Below, one piece after another: positions 21,641-31,689 of a stretch of DNA of 64,000 nt. Every line of letters begins with the position of its first letter. Within the stretch, counting starts at the first letter, position 1. Origin of the DNA: Atherix ibis. Its lineage: Eukaryota; Arthropoda; Insecta; Diptera; Athericidae. Both the position numbers and the translations under genes were made by a program. The stretch lies in contig OY282610.1 of NCBI GenBank assembly GCA_958298945.1, positions 32,681,667 to 32,745,666 of the forward strand, written 5' to 3'. The notes below the pieces were generated by a model that saw only the letters and a program-made list of their open reading frames with translations, did no database searches and had not been told where the DNA came from.

Positions 21641-24240
21641 GCAAAATTTTCAGAGTAATAATTAAAAAATTGTGCGTAGTAATAAAAAGTAACGAGTTTT
21701 TTTTAGAAATATGCTATATTAATAAGCAAAATTGTTACATTTTTGCATCTGAAAATCTAAGAGCAGGTATTTAACAATCATAACATTTGTCACAAGTTAC
21801 TGTATGGTTCGCTTTCTAAGCTGGAAGCATCCTTGGTCCATATTTTTTTGAAAATTAAGCTGGTACTACAGTTACTGTCAATGAAGTATATTACAGAAAT
21901 ATTATACCTAATTTTTAGTAATCTATTTTTGATGATATGAATATCGGTGACTTGTGGTTTTTAACAGAACGGCGCTAGGTGCTAATTTTTTAAAGTAAAA
22001 CTAATTTTATCTAAACTATTTTGTTACTAAACATTTTCCGATATTTTCTAATGAAATCTAATTTAGATGTTTAAATTAATTGAGAAAAAAAAATATATTA
22101 GCACATTTCTATTATAGTTTTCCTATAATTTTTATAAATATTTTTTTTTCTTATACATATTAAATAGTAATTTTTCCAGGAAAATAAAAGAGAATCTTTT
22201 CAAATTAAATCAATTTTTTGAAAATCTACGAAAAAAAAAAATTAAAATTAAAATTATTTATTATAAAAAAAATTTACAAAATATCCTCTTAACTAAATAT
22301 TTTTAATCTAAAAATATAAAATTATAAATTTAAAAAAAAGAGTTGATTTTTCTTATTGAAATGTATGCTTTTAAGGTGCAAAGATTCACATGGAAAACCT
22401 TATATAATAATAGCGCAGCGGTAGTGCCATCTTGTGCAATTTATATTACTAAACAAAAGCTGCTTTGATTTAAGATTTTTCTCTGTAATTATGAGGATAA
22501 AATCTTTTTACAGTTTTAATTTAATTAAATGTTATATATTAAATATTCCTTAAAAATATTTGTATTATTAAAAAAAAAATTTCCATCAAATTCTCGTAAT
22601 AATTACGAATATTAAAGAACCAATAAGAAATAATTAATTTTTTGTTGTATTTCCTTTTTTTTAACGAAATTTTTTTAATTGTTACGTTTTTTTAATTCCT
22701 CTCTTTTAAAAATTAACTATTAGTAAATCAGAAAAAATTAAATAAAATATTTTCAGAAAAAGGAAATAGTTTTTATTTTTTGTCGAAAACTCTGAAATGC
22801 TAAAAACTTTAGTAAAATTTATTGAATTTAAAAAGTTTCGTTAAGAGTCGTTCTTTGTTCTTTTTATTTCTTGCCTTTTTAGTATTGTTTTTTATTTTTT
22901 TTTATTATTATTATTGTATTTTAAAATGTATAACCTATATATATCGATAGCATTGTACGAGAGGAGAAACGGGGAATATTAGAAATTCTTCTCTTTCTGA
23001 AATTTGAGATTTAAAACATCTGCTCAACAGCAACTTTATTAGGATCACAATATAAATTTTCTTATTTATTTTTCAAAAGTATTTTTCCATATATATATAT
23101 ATATATACTCATATACGAGTACTATAGGAGAAAAGGATATCCGTTTTCAAACTAGCAACACCAAGAATAATAATATTGTTTATATTATTTTCAATTTTTA
23201 CTATAAACATTTTCTAAAAAGTTTTTCACTTCAATTGAAAAAAAGAGTAAATTTAAAAAAATATATATGAAAATCAATCAAAAGCTTTAGGAAAATATTT
23301 TTATTTAACAAAAAAAAAAAACGAAAAAGGCACAAATATTTCTATTATAAAATATTACAATATTATTTTAAGGGAGGAAACTTTGAGAAAGTTCGATTTT
23401 CCTTAGTTACAATTAATTAGAGGCATAATTTTTCAACAAACTTGAGTCTCGTTAATATGGGGTATGCTCAGCACGGTGTAAAATTAGTATTTGAAATAAT
23501 TCTAATTTCAGAATTCCTTTTTAGGGATTAAAAAACATTAACAAATATTTATATAAACTCGATGTATATATTTTTTTTATGTTTATATGAAAATTTTCAC
23601 TATGCGACTTTGTACAAATATAAACAATAAAAACATTTTTCGAGACATTTGCTGCCAGCCAACATTTGTGTACTAGTCGTATTTACTCTTCATGCTAGTT
23701 CAGTACTACTCATCCTTTTAGTATTATTCATAATTTTTTTGCTCCTGCATAGTATTTTCGGAAACTCTAATATTAAAATGAAAAATGAACATTTCTTGTA
23801 TAAAAAAGTAAACAGATTCTAGACAATTTTATTTATTGCCATACATTTTTAATGTTTGCAGTTTATTTTTTTATTGATGTTGTTATTATTGTTTTTGCAA
23901 TATTCAAAAATTATTTGAGTTGCTAGCTTAGATATTATTAAATATTAACAAAAAGAAAACTTCTCTCCGGTTTTTTGTACTTTTTTCTTTATTTCCCTAT
24001 GTAGAATAACTTTTGGATTGGTTAAAAAAAAAAACTACACATCCTTTAGGCGTTAAGGTGTTTCATTTTCCTGGCAAGAAGTATACAGGAAAAACTCATT
24101 CAAGCAGTATATAAAGATAGTGCAAGATGGTTTAATTCAGTGTAAACAAATACTATAAAAATTCTACATTTGGGTGAAGGTCACAATTGTTTTGTTATTA
24201 TTTAATTTAAGAATTTTTTCATAGGCAATTTCTAGTCAAA
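21641..24240. other. Extremely AT-rich block
   Basis: Long A and T runs are present, with an (AT)n microsatellite at 23089-23107. No frame, TIR or RNA gene is recognised in 2.6 kb. A short conserved-looking pocket near 23640-23780 is not interpretable. Confidence 0.45.
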
Positions 24241-24695
24241 TACACCCGGGCCTCGTATAACACGGTTTTATATAATACGGATGTATAAATTGCGGCATAT
24301 TTTTATACAACACCCTTTATATAACCAGGTTTCAGGAAGAAAGTTAAATTAAATAATTAATATGTTTGATTTGTACGTCTATGAAATATGCCATGACAAA
24401 TCTCATTGAGCATGTTGAGGTCCTGTCAATTTCGTTTGTTTCGAAACATTTCAGTTGCGCTCTGGCATTTAATGTTGCAGTGCATATTTCTTCGTAATTC
24501 GTAGATTTTTCTGGTTTATTGTTTGTGCGTATGCACTTTACATATCCCTATTATTAATTACTTATATTTATGGTACAAAATAACCCTTAGTAGTCCAGAG
24601 GCTTTATACAATCAAATTATAAATAAAACATGTATTGAGTTTTGTGAAAGTAACATTACAAATGACAAAAAGATCTGCATTCGAAATTTAATATG

Positions 24696-25593
24696 TACGA
24701 GGTCTGTTCAAAGAATATTGCAAATTTTGAATTTTCGCGGGTTACGTATATTCGATTTTCGATTTTTTGTGGCGTTATGTTGGTTCTCATGTCTCTCACT
24801 TATGCCGACAAGTTTGGCCATTTTGAATGTTCAGTTAATTTTTGACAGCTGCTTTGCTTGCACGTTTTTTGGCTCGTCTTCGATTTTTGCCCATTCCAAA
24901 AAATGGATCAAAGAATCTGTTTCGGGAACAAGAAAAAGTCACAGGGGGCCAGATCTGGGAAATACGGTGGCTGCGGCATTATTAGTGTGTTGTTTCTGGA
25001 CAAAAATTCGCGCAAAAGTAACGATGTGTGAGCAGAGGTGTTATCATGGTGCAAAAGCCAATTTTTGTTCTTCCACAAATCCTGGCATACCTTGCAGGTA
25101 ATATGCCTTATTGACCGTTCTACCCTCTGGCAAAAACTCATGATGCACCACGCCCCTGCAATCGAAGAAAACTCTAAGCAAAACCTTCACATTCGACCGA
25201 ACTTCGCGCGCTTTTTTCGGTCTTGGCTCGTGCGGCAGCTTCCATTGGGATGATTGAGCTTTGGTTTCCACGTCATAACCATAAGCCCATGAATCGTCAC
25301 CAGTTATGACCCTCTGGAGCAAATTTGGGTCATGGCGGACAGAGTCCAACATCTCCTTAGCAATGTTAATGCGATGCTGTTTTTGGCCGAAAATGGGCAA
25401 AAATCGAAGACGAGCCAAAACACGTGCAGCAAAGCAGCTGTCAAAAATTACCTTAACTGAAAATTCAAAATGGCTGCACTTTTCGGCATAAGTGTGAGAT
25501 ATGAGTACCAACATAACGCCACGAGAAATCTTAAATCGAATATACGTAACCCGCGGAAAATTAAAATTCGCGATACTTTTTGAACAGACCTCC
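24696..25593 (-). mobile_element. Mariner with 200-bp inverted ends (family 7)
   Basis: 24696-24895 and 25392-25593 are inverted copies of each other over about 200 bases with small differences. Both carry the 5' end (GAGGTCTGTTCAA terminus), the 5' UTR and the first codons, up to GGCTCGTCTTCGATTTTTGC. The transposase 3' end is missing; the left arm replaces it. The result is a foldback-shaped element. Confidence 0.85.
24908..25500 (-). pseudogene. Mariner transposase core, both ends defective
   Basis: The N-terminal HTH region is largely absent. The readable protein starts near GQKQHRINIAKEMLDSVRHD, then RVITGDDSWAYGYD (first D), then SSQWKLPHEPRPKKAR, then VFFDCRGVVHHEFLPEGRTV. A deletion with frameshift removes about 13 residues before ELWKNKNW. 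HHDNTSAHTS (second D) and PQPPYFPDLAPCDFFLFPK (third D, 34-residue spacing) follow. It then runs into the inverted arm and stops. All three acidic residues survive, but not in one frame. Confidence 0.85.
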
Positions 25594-26189
25594 AACATCT
25601 TCCGCAAGACCAAATCCCTTCGGACGGGAGACGATACTGTGCGTTTGGTGGGATCAAAAGGGTATCGTCTACTTTGAGAAGTTGAAACATGATTAAACTG
25701 TCAATGCCCACCGTTATCACCAACAACTTCTCAAATTGCACCGTGCTCTGCCTGAAAAAAGGAAGTATTATCAATAAAGACATAACAAGCTGATTTTCCT
25801 CCACGGCAATGCACCATCGCACACGTCAAAAATGATCCGAAACTACAATACTTGGAGACACTCAACTGGGAGACGCTAGTCCACACGGCTTATTCACCAG
25901 ACCTGGCCTCTTCCGAATACCACCGGTTTTTATCAATGGGCCACGCGCTCGCTGAGCAGCACTTCGATTCTTACGAAGACGTCCGAAAATGGCTTAATGA
26001 GTGGTCTGCCTCGAAAGAGAATGATTTTTTGTTGGCGTGGTATCCACAAATTGCCCGAGAGATGGTAAAAATGTGTACCTAGCGAGGGCAAGTACTTTGA
26101 TTAAATTTGTTTTTGCTTTCTATGAAAATAACATGTCAAAAAATTCAACGGATTTAAAAAACAGCGGATTTAAGCTTATACACCTGGTA
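25594..26189 (+). mobile_element. 3' half of a Mos1-like mariner (family 5)
   Basis: It begins abruptly at the end of the foldback mariner with the sequence equivalent to 15367 of the sister copy, and ends with the TIR AGCTTATACACCTGGTA. Coding remnants in several frames include WWDQKGIVYFEKLK, LHRALPEK, SHTSKMIRN, YSPDLASSEYH and ASKENDF. The third catalytic D has become E (SSEYH) and the second has become N or G (HGNAPSH). The 5' half, including the first D, is absent. Confidence 0.82.
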
Positions 26190-26397
26190 TTTTCAATAAA
26201 TATGTAAATGTATATTTGTTTATTTAAAAAAGTAAAGTACATATTCATATAAACTATTTTCGATATTTTTTTCGTTCATATTTTGGGGGAATGCAAGCCC
26301 CAATTTTGTATGAACTTCAAACCTTGTATAACACGGATTTGTATTACACGACGTTTTTGTGGAACCATATGACCGTGTTATACGAGGCTCGGGTGTA

Positions 26398-27339
26398 TAC
26401 ATAATATAAATTGTTTACGGTAATATAGTAATTTTTAAAACTATTATATAAATTTGGATATTAGTCAAATGTAGTACTGTAAGAAAAAGAACAAAATTAT
26501 TTGTCCTTTTTCTTACTGTACTATTATTTAAGTTGTATAATAATAAATGAACACATAATTATAATTTAAGGACATCATATTACGTTCGTCGACTGACGCT
26601 TTTGTGAGGTGATTTTTTTACACGACTATTGGAATTATTAAGTATTTAATAAAACTGCAACAAACGTTTGACAATAAAATGTTTTTTTGATAGCTTTTTG
26701 ACTATCAGTCATTTACAATATTAGACAATAAAAAATACTTAAAAATGAGTGCTTGTGGCAAAAGTTTCAACGCACAATCATCGTTATTTTATTCTTTTGA
26801 TATATTTCAAATTTTATTTTATATTATAAATAAAAGTCATTTTTAATTTCAATTTTATGGTTTCAATTTGGTGTTACCATAAAGTAATAAGAAGAGTTCT
26901 CCCTACCGCCAGCAGATGCTGAAATACCTTCGAACTCTTATACGTGTTCGAAATAAATTGCGAATAATACGCGGCTATTTTAAATTATAGGTAAATGAAC
27001 ATTTTGGCTTTTAATTCTAATCAGATTTATTATTTTGATTTCAATAGATTAGAGAAGGATAGAAAATATTTTTTAAATAAAAGAAAAATAACATTTGATT
27101 TTTTAAAAAGTGCGTACACTAGAACCACGAACCACTGAGGGATATTTGCCAAATTTAAGCTATTTTTTTCTTGAATTTAGCTTTGTTTATAAAAAAAAAA
27201 TAACTTTTTTTGTCTTCCTTTTTAAGAACACACAAATAAATACAGTGGTGTTATTAAAAACGAAGAAAAATAAAGATAATTTTTTTTTTCTTCATCTTTA
27301 TCGAAATAAACTGCGCGACAATCAAGAGTCTAGGCCTAC
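26398..27339. other. AT-rich stretch, nothing recognised
   Basis: No recognisable frame. An A/T-rich inverted pair near 26480-26520 (AAGAAAAAGAACA / TTTTTCTTACTGTA) could form a weak hairpin. Confidence 0.35.
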
Positions 27340-27640
27340 TGAATGAAAGAACTTCAAACGTCCCTGCTTGATGGTGTGGTCTCCCAGTTCAATCCTTCGA
27401 GCATGTTTCTACCATCTTGGGTAACTCTATCGGTACACTGAAGGCTAGGCCTACCTTATCTTCTGGGACCATAAATGCAGATTAAGTGTCCAACCCACCA
27501 TAGCCTATTAAGCTTGTTTTTATAATAGGTTCTGAAATCATCCATCTTCATGTAGAGGGCCAAAAATCATTCGAATAATCCTTTTGTCGAAAGCATATTA
27601 GAGTTTTAAGACTGTAAAAACAAGCAGTAGCGTCGATATT
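27340..27640 (-). pseudogene. LINE ORF C-terminal fragment (RLRW-GHL type)
   Basis: The minus translation reads LNRLWWVGHLICI, then RRXGRPSLQCTDRVTQDGRN, then LEGLNWETTPSSRD. It matches the LINE C-terminal tail RLRWxGHVxRM...RRGRPxLRWxDxVxxDxxxLGxxNWxxxAxDRxxW. A stop lies between the two Arg residues and GRP. It is related to 12036-12320. Confidence 0.72.
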
Positions 27641-27955
27641 ATAGCCACAATTATTGAGCGATATAATTTCGACTGACTGAAATAGGCTCTGTTGGATTTT
27701 TTTTCCTCCAAGTTGCTTTTCGCTACGACCCTTGACTCCAAAAAATTTATTTTATTTTTTATATATCAAATTTATCTACTTTTAATTACTTCTGTTGGGT
27801 AGATTAACATCGGCGGTGTCATTATATCCACTTTGCGTAGCAGTGAAAAAAAGTTTAAATTGGAATCGTCTGCACCTCCTCGGTTACACTTCTTTCAGAT
27901 GAATAACAGGACTAGAAAAATATGGCCACGTGATAAGATCGATATTCTTATGATG

Positions 27956-28072
27956 GATCCTCCAAGTATGTGCTATATTCTATGTATTTTTTTTTCTGTG
28001 CCTTTAAATGACTGATCCTCCAAGCATGTGCTATATTCTATGTAATTTTTTTTTCTGTGCCTTAAACCTCAG
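27956..28072. repeat. Two tandem copies of a 58-bp unit
   Basis: GATCCTCCAAG(T/C)ATGTGCTATATTCTATGTA begins at 27956 and 28014, each followed by a T-run, CTGTGCC and TTAAA. The two units differ at very few positions, which points to a recent duplication. Confidence 0.85.
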
Positions 28073-29770
28073 CAAATCCCGCACTCGTTACGCATTTGCA
28101 TCAGTTTTTTATATTGAAGGTCTCCGTAATTGAAATTCGTCTTCCACTGTTTTTCGAGCCTTTAAAAATACTTCACTTAAAACTCATCTTTTTGATAAGG
28201 AATATTTTCTATTAACATTTGTACTGAAATTTTAATTATTACCCCAGGCCATCTAGCAACAACTAGAAATCTTTCTGAATAAGTCACTAAATGGATATGA
28301 AGTCAAGACCAAAAAAAATTTAAGTGACAATCGTAATACAAAACGAAAGCTTATTTGTCATTGGAATATTATTCAATTTCTGAGTATCTTGGTATTATAA
28401 GGATGATCTGGAAAAGTGTTTTCTACTAAAAATTTTATTACAATATTTTTTGTTGTTTTTTTTCAAGAATAAAATAATAAATGCGTTTCTGAAATTAAAT
28501 TATTTCAAGTTGGATTTCTAGGATGAAATTATTTAAAAATTAAAAAATAAAGAAATATATAAAAATAAATAATTTCAGTGTTTTTTCTCATATTTCAATC
28601 GAATTTATTCATTTTAATTTTCTTCAATCAGAAAGAAGCGTTTAAAGTCAAAAATAGTCTTCCATGAACAATGCGATCTTATGGCAAGCACAAAAATTGC
28701 TTTTTAATCTTTATTTAAATTGCAAACAATATTTCAAGAATTTATTTTTTTAACAAATATTTATCAAGAAACCATTTTTGTTCTTTCAGTAAGAAAAGAG
28801 AAATAAATTCTAAGAAGTCACTTAAGAGAAAAAATTTAAAAATTCACAAAAATATATTTTTACCATAAATTTATATTAATTAAAAAAAAAATAAATATTA
28901 AAAAAAGAATTTTGCATTTTAAAATTTCAGACTTTTTAAGCATTAAATTAAAAATTTACTTATTTATTGTAGTATTTGAATGTCTTTAAAAATTTGAAAA
29001 TTATATTTTAAAATGAAACATTCTCCAATATTATAATTTTTCAATAATACTCGTATTAGTAAAAGTTTTATCACAAAACCTAAATATTAAATATTTTTAC
29101 GTAAATTATTTAAACAAAAGCTCTTGATCAACATTGACTATCCCCCATTTTATTGTTTCTTTTTAACAAAAAGAAAGATATGCACACATACAAAAATTAA
29201 ACTAATTACATTTTATTGTAAGTATCTAAAAAATAATCATATTAAAAAGTTATCCTTCCCTATCCTTACCCGGTAATACATATGGAATATTTCACCAAAA
29301 AACATATCCCCATGCGACGACAATAAATTTATTAGAAAAGTTTGTCTAATTTAAAATTAAAATAAGGGAAATTTCTTTTTCAATCTAATTAAAGAATATT
29401 TAATAAGATTTCCGAAAATATTTACTTTTTATTTAACAGAAATCCTTATCAGGAGGGAAAAGTTATCGTTTTCACAAGAAAAAATTTCTTCTGCTTATGC
29501 AAAGATCATTTTAACTATGAGTAATTTTTTTATGTGGAATTATTTTCAGTTAATTTAAATTAACAGTTAATTGAAAGTTTTAAATAGTTTCTTTATTTTC
29601 ATACGAGTATGTTAATAATTTATCAAAAAGTTTATATTACTTAGAATAATTAACTTTCCCGCAAGGACTAATAAATATCAGTTGTACTACATATAAGTTA
29701 ATAACTTTTCTTTAAAATCGATTTAAACTGAATTAAAAAAATACTAATTTTGTTGACTGCACAAAAAATA
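28073..29770. other. AT-rich stretch, nothing recognised
   Basis: The GC pocket at 28070-28170 has no readable protein. The rest is A/T-rich, with no TIRs or arrays. Confidence 0.4.
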
Positions 29771-29777
29771 ATTCAGG

Positions 29778-29795
29778 CTAACCGGGCCCGGTTAG
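29778..29795. repeat. 18-bp perfect GC-rich palindrome
   Basis: CTAACCGGGCCCGGTTAG is fully self-complementary and stands out in AT-rich surroundings. It overlaps the start of a tRNA-like sequence. Confidence 0.85.
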
Positions 29796-29860
29796 TTTAG
29801 TCTTAGCGTATCGGACTACCATCAAAGGTGTAGTGTCGTGGCGCTTAGAATACACATTTC
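29786..29860 (+). pseudogene. tRNA-Lys-like pseudogene or SINE head
   Basis: GCCCGGTTAGTTTAGTC, then GTATCGGACT, and later GTCGTGGCG follow the order of a eukaryotic tRNA-Lys (GCCCGG-TAGCTCAGTC-GTAGAGCAT-GACT...GTCGTGGGTTCGAG). The box B consensus GGTTCGA is not intact, the anticodon loop is not readable, and the 3' acceptor strand is missing. It could be a tRNA pseudogene or the tRNA-derived head of a SINE. I do not expect it to be a working gene. Confidence 0.4.
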
Positions 29861-29923
29861 CGTGGTAATGTTAGTTGAAAAGATAATTTAAAAAAAATAA
29901 CTAGGCTAAAGGGTTACTCCTTA

Positions 29924-30416
29924 TATAAGGTTTTCCAATAAGAGTGGTATGATTTCTAAGTGACGTTTCGGCCATTTGTAATATCTCATGATCTGTGATT
30001 TTTTTTTCATTGCATTTAGTAATGTTTACAATTTTATCATAGAAAGATATACGTAAGAATAACGTTTACAAATTTTTCAATTTTATTATCAAAATAATCG
30101 TTCTCCAATTGCAACTTTTCGTGCGCTTTTGCCATTTTATGGTCATAATTATCGTCCATAAAATGGCAAAAGCGCACGAAAAGTTTCCATAAAATGGCAA
30201 AAGCGCATGACATACGACTTGATTTAGTGGAAAAAGTGCACGAAAATTGGGTTCATCGAAACTTGGCAAAAGAAGTCGTGTAGGCCATTTGAATGACGTT
30301 TTATCCATTGTATCGATTGTACTTCACATTAAATAAAAAACATTTGAATTTCCTTAACAATTAGTGTGTTTTTTTAAAAAAAGATATCATATTACTCTTT
30401 TTGGAAAACCCTATAG
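29924..30416. mobile_element. 493-bp TIR element with internal hairpin
   Basis: The left end is TATAAGGTTTTCCAATAAGA and the right end, inverted, is TATAGGGTTTTCCAAAAAGA. The TIRs are 30 bp with 26 matches. Between them are a perfect 28-bp-arm hairpin (30115-30183) and a 29-codon frame from ATG 30194 (MAKAHDIRLDLVEKVHENWV) ending in TAG at 30281. TA-rich ends suggest a Tc1/mariner-type MITE. The frame may be the start of a lost transposase, but I do not recognise it. Confidence 0.6.
30115..30183. repeat. Perfect inverted repeat, 28-bp arms, 13-bp loop
   Basis: The left arm (30115-30142) begins CTTTTCGTGCGCTTTTGCCA and the right arm (30156-30183) is its exact reverse complement. A further direct copy of most of the right arm follows at 30187-30211. 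The arms are GC-richer than the flanks. Confidence 0.92.
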
Positions 30417-30419
30417 TTT

Positions 30420-30597
30420 GGTCTGCTTTTTGTATGACATTTTTCAATACGATTGCATACCTTCCCGGGTTTATTGCATTGATTTTGTTCTGAATTTTTT
30501 TCTTAAAGATCAGGTATGTTGTGACAACCATTTCTTTTAAGTATCCGTACAGGAATAAATTCGAAGCGGTCAAATCAGGTAGACGAGGTGACCGCAT
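30420..30597 (-). pseudogene. C-terminal fragment of an RSPDLT-type transposase
   Basis: The minus frame reads SPRLPDLTASNLFLYGYLKE, then INAINPGRYAIVLKNVIQKA. This matches the C-terminus of DDE transposases of the PRSPDLTPxDFFLWGYLKE...I...I.P.ML..V..N class. The third catalytic position (TPxD) is N here. It lies just outside the right TIR of the 493-bp element and reads into it, so the two may derive from one longer element. Confidence 0.6.
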
Positions 30598-30736
30598 TTT
30601 ATTTCTTATTATTTAAGAGCTAAAAAAAATATTTTAAACGATATTTCTGTATTTAAATGTATTGTTTTGCTACCATTTCAATTCAGCATGATTTTTTCCT
30701 GAACTTAACTAAACTTTAATAGTATAATTAATTATT

Positions 30737-31612
30737 ACGAAATTACTTTCCGAACAACCCAACAGTTTATTTATTGGCCTTTTTTCTTTAAGTGAATCAT
30801 TCAATTTGTCCAACTGATGACAGTACATTTCAGAATTGATCGTTGTGTTGCTCGATAGAAGCTCAAAATAAACGATTCCTTTGAAATCCCACCAAACCTT
30901 TTTTTTGATGAATATTGGCTTTCGAAGTGCTTTGAGCCGGTTCATGTTTCATACTACAGCATCTTTTGCGCTTAACATTGTTGTAGATAACCTATTTTTC
31001 GTTCCAAGTAATGATACGCTTCAAAAATGGATCATTTTCTTAACGTTTGAGAAGCAAATCATAAACGTCAATGCGGCACAAATATTTTTCCGTAACAAGA
31101 TGAGGAACGCAAATGTCGCAGTTTGAGATTAAACCTAGGCGGTTCAAATGATCATGAATGGTATTATTCGATAAATTTAATCTCTCAGTGATCTCACGGA
31201 TTGTTATTCACCGGTTTGCATCAATTAGTGTCATTACTGTGTCTTCATCGGCTTCAACTGGCCTTCCAGAACGTGGTGCATCTTCTAGATCAAAATTGCC
31301 GGATCGGAATTTTGTACACTAGTTTTGGCACTGACGCTCACTTAACACATCGGAAAATTTGTTTCTTGCTTGAACAGCATTTTTTTCTTTTCTATTTAAA
31401 AAAATTGAAATATGCCGAAAATGCTGTTTTTTACTTTCTATATTTAAAAAAGGGTATCAACCAAAAACTACTATGCAGAATCAATCGAAGCCTTGCTATG
31501 TCATCTGTCAAAATACATATGATAATGCGGCTTAAGTATGAAGTTGGTTGTGAAAAAATACAATTAAGTCCTCTGTTGGAAAACAACGAAATTACTTTCC
31601 GAACAACCCAAT
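30737..31612 (-). mobile_element. Hsmar1/cecropia-like mariner, 5' half
   Basis: The 5' TIR, read on the minus strand, is TTGGGTTGTTCGGAAAGTAA at 31612. Going down, fragments read KFRSGNFDLEDAPRSGRPVE, REITERLNLSNNTIHDHLNR, then ENDPFLKRIITWNEK, then VWWDFKGIVYFELLSSNTTI and KLNDSLKEKRP. The first catalytic block is WNE instead of GDE, and stops are scattered. After KEKRP the gene ends at a second copy of the 5' TIR in direct orientation (30737-30762). The second and third catalytic residues are absent. Confidence 0.82.
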
Positions 31613-31689
31613 AATTAAAAACTCAACTATTAACATATTTTTAAATGTAATTAAATTTTGATATACTATAGTTTTGGGGGAAACGAAAT

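Larger units (their letters stand above)
24241..26397. mobile_element. Pogo/Tigger-like TIR pair enclosing nested mariners
   Basis: CACCCGGGCCTCGTATAACA at 24243 is matched in inverted orientation ending at 26395. The match is 24 of 25 bases if flanking TA dinucleotides are counted. Inside the right end a second, weaker inverted copy (CTTGTATAACACGG) occurs near 26326. TIRs with CCTCGTATAA and a TA target fit pogo/Tigger elements. The left 450 bp includes a start-like ATGACAAAAAGATCTGC, but it runs into a stop after 9 codons. The interior is filled by mariners 24696-25593 and 25594-26189, so no pogo transposase can be read. Confidence 0.6.

Noticed and set aside
24523..25101. 192-codon plus-strand open frame
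   Set aside because: It runs from pogo-like left-end sequence through the foldback arm and antisense of the mariner transposase; it is a chance frame, not a gene.
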